Shown: one piece after another, positions 41,582-47,427 of the stretch
Layout: every line of letters starts with the position of its first letter
Numbering within the stretch: the first letter of the stretch is position 1
Source: DAOUTY01 sp964453665
GTDB lineage: Bacteria; Chloroflexota; Dehalococcoidia; SZUA-161
Length of the DNA stretch: 47,427 nt
Assembly: GCA_964453665.1 (NCBI GenBank)
Contig: CAYVQT010000020.1
Location: 1-47,427 of the forward strand
Direction: 5' to 3'
Made by a program: the position numbers and the translations under genes
Notes under the pieces: generated by a model
Databases searched by the model: none
Told to the model about the DNA's origin: nothing
Seen by the model: the letters and a program-made list of their open reading frames with translations, nothing else

Positions 41582-41590
41582 TATACTATA
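41577..41590. promoter_or_regulatory. Operator palindrome TATAGTATACTATA, copy 1
   Basis: A 14-bp perfect palindrome on the dehydrogenase side of the divergent spacer. The same 14 bases recur at 41751. It is a likely MarR-dimer site and may overlap a -10 element. Confidence 0.7.
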
Positions 41591-41750
41591 ACTATTCCAC
41601 TTAAAACAATTAACACATGACTTCTTTTTTGTCAAGCGGTTTTTCCCCGATTGGGCTATATAATGCAGACCGCTAAGACAAAAAGCATGTTTCAATAAGT
41701 AAATGAGGCTATATTGTTCAGTTCAAGAGATCATCGATTGTGGTATTGAT

Positions 41751-41764
41751 TATAGTATACTATA
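41751..41764. promoter_or_regulatory. Operator palindrome TATAGTATACTATA, copy 2
   Basis: Identical to the site at 41577, 174 bp (about 17 helical turns) away, on the marR side and 106 bp from its start. It could allow autoregulation and looping. Confidence 0.7.
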
Positions 41765-41787
41765 GGTAACGATAAAGGGTAAAAGCA

Positions 41788-41803
41788 ATAGTATATACAC
41801 TAT
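41788..41803. promoter_or_regulatory. Imperfect operator ATAGTATATACACTAT
   Basis: Inverted ATAGT / ACTAT halves, a degenerate version of the same site, 67 bp before the MarR start codon. The remaining ~400 bp of this spacer hold no gene. Confidence 0.45.
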
Positions 41804-41869
41804 CATAATAAGGCGTAGATATTTGACTATTAACGGTATTACGATAGCGTAATTTAAACTGGAGGTCGA

Positions 41870-42373
41870 ATGGAAACCGATATAAATATATCCGAGGGAC
41901 AATATCTATTTAGCTTATTAGGCACCACTTTCAGTGCGATTATGAATGCCCGGAAGAAAGAGATAGAACCTTCGGGCATTTCTTTGACACGTGCCACCGT
42001 TTTATGGGTGCTGAAAGCTATGGACCGGCCTACAACAATCGCCGAAGTAGCTCAAATCATGGGGCGGGATCATCTGACGACTTCACAGCTGTTAAAACGA
42101 ATGGAGAGCGAGGGATTCATTGAGAGGGATAGACGTGTACGAAAGCGTGGACCTATAGCATTGATGCTTACCCCAAAAGGTGACGAAGCCGTAATCTGGA
42201 CACTGGAAAGAAATGAAGTTATAGATGAAATCATGTCATGCCTGTCCCAGGATGAACAGAACAACCTTAAAGAGTATCTGATGAAGCTGCGTGAAAAGGC
42301 CGTCACAAAAGGTGCTTTGTATTCACCGTTTCCTGCTCCAGTAGATGCCACTTTGAGGATACGGGGTGACTAG
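41870..42373 (+). CDS. MarR-family regulator
   Basis: 167 residues; GGAGG lies before ATG. Winged helix-turn-helix in the middle: LTRATVLWVLKAM, TTIAEVAQIMGRDHLTTSQLLKRMESEGFI and the wing RDRRVRKRGPIALMLTPKG, with dimerisation helices at both ends. MarR proteins bind 14-20-bp palindromes and release on ligand binding, often an acyl-CoA or aromatic intermediate. The repeated TATAGTATACTATA sites between it and the acyl-CoA operon are the natural targets. Confidence 0.93.
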   Translation: METDINISEGQYLFSLLGTTFSAIMNARKKEIEPSGISLTRATVLWVLKAMDRPTTIAEVAQIMGRDHLTTSQLLKRMESEGFIERDRRVRKRGPIALMLTPKGDEAVIWTLERNEVIDEIMSCLSQDEQNNLKEYLMKLREKAVTKGALYSPFPAPVDATLRIRGD

Positions 42374-42522
42374 TCATCATTAAGCGCTGTCAGACAGTGG
42401 ATTAATATGCCATAAAGGCTCAATCTGCACTGTGCATTCTTACAGGACGACAGGATATAGCTGGTAAAAACCTTCTGAACTCTCATATAGAGGAATTAAT
42501 TGCATTATTGGAGGTCTCAGTA

Positions 42523-43953
42523 GTGAGTGAGGTTAAGTTCGGGGAGGGTTTCCCTCCCAAGACGGTAGCTATCGTCGGTGTTTCTAGAACCGAGCAAATG
42601 CGTCATCCCGGATATACGGGGTCGAGGCTATTTCGTATTCTACGTGAAGCCGGATTTAAAGGCAGTGTCTATCCTGTTAATCCCAAGGCCGATATGATCG
42701 ACGGGGTCAAGGCGTATCCGAGTGTAACCGCTATCCCCGAGCGTTTGGACCTTGTCACAATAGGCGTACCTTCCACTGAAGTACCACAGGTGCTGGAAGA
42801 CTGTGTAGCAGCGGGGGCGCTGAATGTGCAGATACTGACTTCAGGGTTTGGGGAAACAGGAGAAGTACAAGGAAGTGAGTTGGAACGCGCGATACGTGAT
42901 ATAGCTTTGAGGACAGGTCTTCGGGTCATCGGGCCGAATTGTATGGGATTCCAGATACCGTCCGTCAAAATGAAGATGTTCGAAGAGGTTGAATTAATTC
43001 GGGGACCGGTCGCTTTTGTCTCACAAAGTGGGGGGCACGCAAGGATATTTCTAATGCAGGGTCCACACTTCGGTATTGGCTTCAGCAAGGTGATAAGTTA
43101 TGGAAATGCGCTGGTATTGGATGCTATTGACTTCCTTGAATATCTCTCTACCGACCGGGAAACCGGAATAATCTGTATGTATCTCGAGGGTATCAGGAAG
43201 GGTGGAGGGGAACTGATGAAGCTGGTGAAACAGATAAATGCCAGGAAGCCAGTTATCATATGGAAAGGCGGCCTTACAAGCCCGGGGGCTCGAGCTGCCT
43301 CATCTCATACCGGCTCTCTCGCAGGAAATAAGCAGATATGGGATGCTTTCTTTAAGCAGACCGGGGTGATAAAGGTAAATTCCATCGACGAAATGGCAGA
43401 CGTTACGATGACTCTCCTTCATTTGAAACCATCATCAGGCAGACGTGTAGCAGTTATAGGAGCTGGCGGGGGGGATAGCGTGTCTACGGGGGATATCTGT
43501 GTTAACGAAGGCCTAGAGATGCCTCCAATCTCAACAAAGACGATGACCGAGTTGCTGAAATTCGTCTCCTTGGTCAACCAGGGCGTGTCTAATCCATTGG
43601 ATGTACCAAGCGTTTTTGGCGATCTCTCTACTTTACGGCGAACCTTTGAAACGCTGGCTGCCGATCCTTTAATAGACATTATCATTCTGCATGTAGGTGC
43701 TGAATACTTCCCGGACATCTGGGGTAGTAGAATGGACGAATTTTCAGAATGTATATCAAGTGCATCAAGGAAGGATCAAGGAGCCAAGCCGATAATTCTC
43801 GCTGTTACTAACGAAAGCGGTCGCTCGGCACCCGAAAAATACGTCAGGGAGTTGGTTAAAAAGGGTATACCCGCGTATACATCTCTGGAAAGAGCTTGCC
43901 GTGCCCTGAACAGGTTCGCCAGTTACAACGAGTTTCAAGCTGCAAAGGGATAA
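42523..43953 (+). CDS. NDP-forming acyl-CoA synthetase, alpha-type subunit only
   Basis: 476 residues from GTG 42523 (TTGGAGG 8 nt upstream; a TTG 15 bp earlier overlaps the ribosome site). N-terminal CoA-binding domain (VAIVGVSRTEQMRHPGYTGSRL, VYPVNPKADMIDG), the succinyl-CoA-ligase-like part (VIGPNCMGFQIP, AFVSQSGGHARIF), ASSHTGSLAGN with the His expected to carry phosphate, and a second ligase-like domain. The ATP-grasp (beta) domain needed for nucleotide use is absent and no gene for it is nearby. It is probably under the same MarR control; it would interconvert acyl-CoA and acid plus nucleotide with a partner elsewhere. Confidence 0.87.
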   Translation: MSEVKFGEGFPPKTVAIVGVSRTEQMRHPGYTGSRLFRILREAGFKGSVYPVNPKADMIDGVKAYPSVTAIPERLDLVTIGVPSTEVPQVLEDCVAAGALNVQILTSGFGETGEVQGSELERAIRDIALRTGLRVIGPNCMGFQIPSVKMKMFEEVELIRGPVAFVSQSGGHARIFLMQGPHFGIGFSKVISYGNALVLDAIDFLEYLSTDRETGIICMYLEGIRKGGGELMKLVKQINARKPVIIWKGGLTSPGARAASSHTGSLAGNKQIWDAFFKQTGVIKVNSIDEMADVTMTLLHLKPSSGRRVAVIGAGGGDSVSTGDICVNEGLEMPPISTKTMTELLKFVSLVNQGVSNPLDVPSVFGDLSTLRRTFETLAADPLIDIIILHVGAEYFPDIWGSRMDEFSECISSASRKDQGAKPIILAVTNESGRSAPEKYVRELVKKGIPAYTSLERACRALNRFASYNEFQAAKG

Positions 43954-43997
43954 GCGGGAGCATATAAAGTTTTACTTATAAACAGGTCAGTCCGATC

Positions 43998-46478
43998 TTA
44001 TGGCGAATACTCGAATATCTCAATATGCGGAACATGCCTCGTTTCCAATGGCTCAAACTGTGCCGACAACTTGGAGGCCAACTCATATGTTGGCGATTCG
44101 TAGACAAGCTCATAATGATCTAACCCCTCGAGGGGCACAGGACTATTGAAGGGATCATTCCCCACGATCCTGTAGTTGTCATAGCCGTGGGTTCTCAAAT
44201 ACTCCTCAGCTGCCTCATATGTAGGGAATCGCAATTGCTCAGAGTTGATCTCCTTGTACTTGAAGCCATTATCATCTATTCTTTCAATGTATGAGACGAC
44301 CAAGGTAGAATTATCGGGAATGACTTCTGCTCCTCCGAACATAAATAGTCTGGTGCACATAGACTGGTAATACGCTGGATAATAGAGCACTATGCGTTGA
44401 AGCTCACCGCTGTTCCATGCATAGTACTCCTCGAAGAAATCGCTCTGGTCTTTGCCCGCCCATTCTATCATAGCAGGGAAGTAGCCATACATTTGATACT
44501 GCCGGGATACCTCAGGCATAGCCATCAGGTAATCGATGATTACATACTTTGAGCCTCGCCTGTCCAATATCTTGTTTGCCGAGGATTCATCCTGAGCGGT
44601 GAAGAATAGGCCCGCAAGTCTTGCGCCAGACCCACTCGGATTAGCGTTCGGTATGCGATGGGCAATGTAGGTGATCCAGTAACCGAAGTCCCACCAGCTC
44701 ATCACACCGTATGCTGATTCAGGATAGTCGTATTTAGTTCCCCTGGCTGGCTTCTCATATAGGTCATAATAGAAGTCTGCATCTGAAAAGGGTTCCGGAG
44801 TATTGTCTTCCATCCAAACCAATGCGTCATGCCAGTATTGGGAGGGGCCTCTGAAAGCATTTGCCCAATCAATTGCTGTTCCTATGTTAGGGTAGAATAC
44901 TAAGAAGAACACAACTATTAATACTATCAGGCTGTAGACATGTCTGGCGTTAAGTATTCTGGCACCGATGGCTGGCTGACTTCTCTTCGACGCTTTCTCC
45001 TTCCTGCGTTTTGCTTTCTTGGTTAGCCTGGGTTTCTCCACCTCCGTTTGCAGAGTTTCGCTCCTGTCAGGCTCTTCCCTGAAGCCGGCAAATTTCAGCA
45101 TTCGCCAGGAAAGGTATGCTGTTAGAAGAGCCACGTTCACCGCAAAATAGTAAGCCAGGCGCTCCTGACCAAAAGCCGCTATTAGCACTATAAGGCTCCA
45201 GACGAAGAGCAGAGTCTTATCAGCGCCACCTTCTTTTATGATTAAGTAGAGTATCATGACGAGAGATACTAGAGATATATAGAAGCACGCACCAAAGTAT
45301 TCCCATGCTGTTGACAGTGAGAGTCCTCCCGCCTCGCCAATTTTTAAGTGGATACCCGTTGGGTTGAATGTCAGGCTCATTTTGTTAATTATTAAATTCA
45401 ACAGGGAACGGTCGATAAGGTATAAGAATGCAAAGCTGATGCCAATGAGAGCAGCAATTACCATCGGGTAATATAGTCGCCCTATGTTCCGGCGGACCAT
45501 GAGATAAGAAGTGATGCTCAGTGCCAGGAACGATAGCATACCGATGATCAGTGATGCCATCTGGAGTTTATCAAGATGGTATTGCCCTTTAAAAGGGGCG
45601 ATCATTAACAGAGCGAAAAGAAAAGCGGGCACGCCCACTAAGCAGAGGTAATCGGTCGGCCTGCCTCTTAGATGGTCGATAGCGTATTGCAGGACGGCAA
45701 AGACGAGGATAATGAATACAAAGAACGCGCCCGATCTCCATGAAAGCAGGTACAACCCCAGCGCTATCCCGGTCAGCAGCGAATAGAGCAGTGGTTTTCT
45801 CAAGGCTCCCCAGTCTCTTTCTCGCAGGCTGCTGAAGGAAACGTCATTCTGCTTAGCTTTCTTCACTGCCAGTATCAGAAATAGGACGGTCAAGGTACTG
45901 AACAGGATCTCTGCGGCATGGTGATCGGTGAAACCAAGCAAAGTTCGCATGAGGAATTGGCCGGGCAATATGGCAATTAGAGCTGCGGAGAGAAGCCCCG
46001 CTTTTCTGCCGAATAACGCTTTTCCTATGAAGAACACGGGTATGGTGACCAGGGCTCCGAGTATTGCAGGGAAATAGGCAGCCACCGTTTCGATGACTCC
46101 CTTCGACGGGGAGCCCGCGCCGAGGACCCAGGCAATCAAGCCAGGAAGAAAGTCGTAGAACGGCGCGGTACCTATAGCCATCCCGGCAGGATAGGCACCG
46201 TAGGGGTCGAATTGGATGTCGTTTGGGAAGTGATGAACCAGGTTCTCTATGTGCCTCATATGATACCAGGGGTCGTTCAACTGGAATCTGACCCAGTCTC
46301 CGGCAAAGACGTTGTCATGGGGAAAATACACCCGTAGCAGGAGAGCAATACCGAAGATGAAGGCCAGTGCCAGGCCATAGGTGATGTATCGCCGTTGCCT
46401 TGCTCTAGCAGAGAGGCTCTTGATTGGCGAAATTGGTGATGGCTGAGTGGGCTGAGAAACTTGTTTCAAGACACTCAT
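43998..46478 (-). CDS. STT3/AglB-type oligosaccharyltransferase
   Basis: 826 residues. About 12-13 membrane segments fill the first ~530 residues, then a soluble C-terminal domain. Family marks: LNDPWYHMRHIENL in the first external loop, LLGFTDHHAAEILFS (acidic metal-site loop) and the WWDFG motif at 595-599, the bacterial/archaeal version of WWDYG that recognises the +2 Ser/Thr of the sequon. The enzyme transfers a lipid-linked oligosaccharide to Asn in N-x-S/T outside the membrane. A basic linker (KKAKRRKEKASKR) lies near 485. The adjacent undecaprenyl-diphosphate phosphatase fits recycling of the lipid carrier. Confidence 0.9.
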   Translation of the reverse strand: MSVLKQVSQPTQPSPISPIKSLSARARQRRYITYGLALAFIFGIALLLRVYFPHDNVFAGDWVRFQLNDPWYHMRHIENLVHHFPNDIQFDPYGAYPAGMAIGTAPFYDFLPGLIAWVLGAGSPSKGVIETVAAYFPAILGALVTIPVFFIGKALFGRKAGLLSAALIAILPGQFLMRTLLGFTDHHAAEILFSTLTVLFLILAVKKAKQNDVSFSSLRERDWGALRKPLLYSLLTGIALGLYLLSWRSGAFFVFIILVFAVLQYAIDHLRGRPTDYLCLVGVPAFLFALLMIAPFKGQYHLDKLQMASLIIGMLSFLALSITSYLMVRRNIGRLYYPMVIAALIGISFAFLYLIDRSLLNLIINKMSLTFNPTGIHLKIGEAGGLSLSTAWEYFGACFYISLVSLVMILYLIIKEGGADKTLLFVWSLIVLIAAFGQERLAYYFAVNVALLTAYLSWRMLKFAGFREEPDRSETLQTEVEKPRLTKKAKRRKEKASKRSQPAIGARILNARHVYSLIVLIVVFFLVFYPNIGTAIDWANAFRGPSQYWHDALVWMEDNTPEPFSDADFYYDLYEKPARGTKYDYPESAYGVMSWWDFGYWITYIAHRIPNANPSGSGARLAGLFFTAQDESSANKILDRRGSKYVIIDYLMAMPEVSRQYQMYGYFPAMIEWAGKDQSDFFEEYYAWNSGELQRIVLYYPAYYQSMCTRLFMFGGAEVIPDNSTLVVSYIERIDDNGFKYKEINSEQLRFPTYEAAEEYLRTHGYDNYRIVGNDPFNSPVPLEGLDHYELVYESPTYELASKLSAQFEPLETRHVPHIEIFEYSP

Positions 46479-46609
46479 CTGTCGAATTTCCAGTCTGTTC
46501 TTGGCCCCCGGGACTCACACGGTGTTGAACTGTGTGCTGTAAATAGCCCGGCATGCCTTCTTGTCCACAAAGACGCCGGGCATGAGTGTTAGCAGGGTTT
46601 CGAGTGTTA

Positions 46610-47425
46610 TCACCAAAGCTGTTCTATCAGCAGGGGCAGCATGCTTAAGGCTCCCAGTAAAAGGCAGAACTTCCAGAAGGCTACTCTGGAGGCGATCCTG
46701 ATCAGTGCTCCGATGGTCAGGATACCGAATATAAAAGCTGTAATGACACTGCTGATTACGATGGTTTCGAAGCTGACCTCGTCGATGAGGCAAATGCCGA
46801 TTACCGCTGCCAGAATGACCGGGATGCTCATGAGGAAGCTCAACCTTATCGCATTTCCTGCTTCAAATCCTCGGATGAGAAGGGCTGAGACTGTCAGGCC
46901 GGACCTGCTCAGTCCGGGCAATGCGGAGAATGCCTGGACCACACCCAACAGAACGGCATCCTTTATCCCTGTGGTAGTTTTTGTTCCTGAAAAACTGCGA
47001 GCGTATCTTTGCACCAGCCCGGTGACTATCAGGAGTGCGCCGATAATCGCCGTGATAGTCTCCGTGGTTATTTCCTCTCTATCCAGGTTTATGAGTAAAA
47101 GCGGGGCTCCCAGGGCACCGGTTAGCACCGTTGATACGATTAGAAAGGTGATGAGAGCATTGGGCTCAGAGCCACTGCTTGCTCCCCGCTCTCTGGCATA
47201 TTGCGGAAGGTGCTGTAGCAGGTATGCAACCTCCTTTCTGAAATAGACTACAGCCGCGAGAAGCGTCCCGAGGTGCAGCCAGATAGATGTGGCTATTGCC
47301 TCGGGTGACGGCTTGTCGAAGAGATGAATCAGTATGAGTGTATTAATGCCCTCGCTGCTTATCGGCAACCACTCTGTTACTCCCTGAACAGCGCCCAAGA
47401 TTAGACCTTGCACAAAATCTGTCAC
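46610..47425 (-). CDS. uppP: Undecaprenyl-diphosphate phosphatase
   Basis: 271 residues from GTG 47425, two bases from the window edge, so a longer N-terminus is not fully excluded. About eight membrane segments. Motif 1 is GAVQGVTEWLPISSEG and motif 2 LPGLSRSGLTVSALL, matching the (E/Q)-rich and PGxSRSG motifs of UppP/BacA. Residues EGI replace the common TGH after PISS. It dephosphorylates the C55 carrier lipid after peptidoglycan or glycan transfer. It lies about 130 bp upstream of the oligosaccharyltransferase gene on the same strand. Confidence 0.93.
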   Translation of the reverse strand: MTDFVQGLILGAVQGVTEWLPISSEGINTLILIHLFDKPSPEAIATSIWLHLGTLLAAVVYFRKEVAYLLQHLPQYARERGASSGSEPNALITFLIVSTVLTGALGAPLLLINLDREEITTETITAIIGALLIVTGLVQRYARSFSGTKTTTGIKDAVLLGVVQAFSALPGLSRSGLTVSALLIRGFEAGNAIRLSFLMSIPVILAAVIGICLIDEVSFETIVISSVITAFIFGILTIGALIRIASRVAFWKFCLLLGALSMLPLLIEQLW

Positions 47426-47427
47426 AT

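Overview
The window is bacterial DNA of moderate GC content. Its gene content suggests a member of the Chloroflexota, most likely Dehalococcoidia, with many CrtI-like FAD enzymes, acyl-CoA dehydrogenases, MaoC and lipid-transfer-type thiolase genes, an archaeal-style STT3 oligosaccharyltransferase and an NDP-forming acyl-CoA synthetase. This assignment is an inference from gene families; there is no rRNA or tRNA in the window.

Region 1 (1-7.7 kb, all minus strand) is a catabolic or redox operon for a hydrophobic substrate. In transcription order it has two CrtI/phytoene-desaturase-like FAD proteins, a zinc alcohol dehydrogenase, an APH-fold phosphotransferase, a DUF7064-like protein and two small unknown proteins, the last cut by the window edge. 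A 19-bp inverted repeat sits just upstream of the first gene. A small LuxR-type regulator and a DUF5658-like membrane protein follow (7.8-9.0 kb).

Region 2 (9.4-22.3 kb, plus strand) is the centrepiece: a large RiPP (ribosomally made, post-translationally modified peptide) locus. It holds eleven short precursor genes sharing a leader built around KPELVVLVRxxPEE and a CK at residues 26-27 (31-32 in one), followed by divergent, mostly Cys-rich cores. It also has three different radical SAM/SPASM maturases, a PqqD-like recognition protein, a small S26-type peptidase with no membrane anchor, an ABC exporter and an NTP_transf_5 nucleotidyltransferase. The first maturase is fused to an HPr-kinase-like domain, and all eleven precursors end in Ser or Thr (ten Ser, one Thr). 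This suggests C-terminal phosphorylation, perhaps followed by further decoration by the nucleotidyltransferase, as known for lasso peptides such as paeninodin, but here in a radical-SAM setting. The precursors are separated by dispersed palindromic repeats and at least one recent cassette duplication is visible.

Region 3 (22.5-27.6 kb, plus strand) has two LicC/PntC-like sugar-phosphate-type nucleotidyltransferases (one with an N-terminal C2H2 zinc finger), a PhnD-PhnC-PhnE phosphonate-type ABC importer and a third, diverged nucleotidyltransferase. It looks like a phosphonate or phosphocholine uptake and CMP-activation unit.

Region 4 (27.6-33.5 kb, minus strand) has a single-chain PurL, a 56-residue SEC-C zinc-motif protein and a two-gene permease system whose first protein carries a NifX-like domain.

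Region 5 (33.8-41.4 kb, minus strand) is an acyl-CoA degradation operon with two acyl-CoA dehydrogenases, three MaoC/hot-dog proteins, an Ltp2-like thiolase-fold protein with its DUF35 partner, a DUF6125-like protein and a FAD oxidoreductase. It resembles steroid or isoprenoid side-chain removal modules. A divergent MarR regulator (41.9 kb) faces it across an AT-rich spacer with repeated TATAGTATACTATA palindromes, followed by a lone alpha-type NDP-forming acyl-CoA synthetase.

Region 6 (44.0-47.4 kb, minus strand) carries STT3-type oligosaccharyltransferase and undecaprenyl-diphosphate phosphatase genes, pointing to lipid-linked protein glycosylation.
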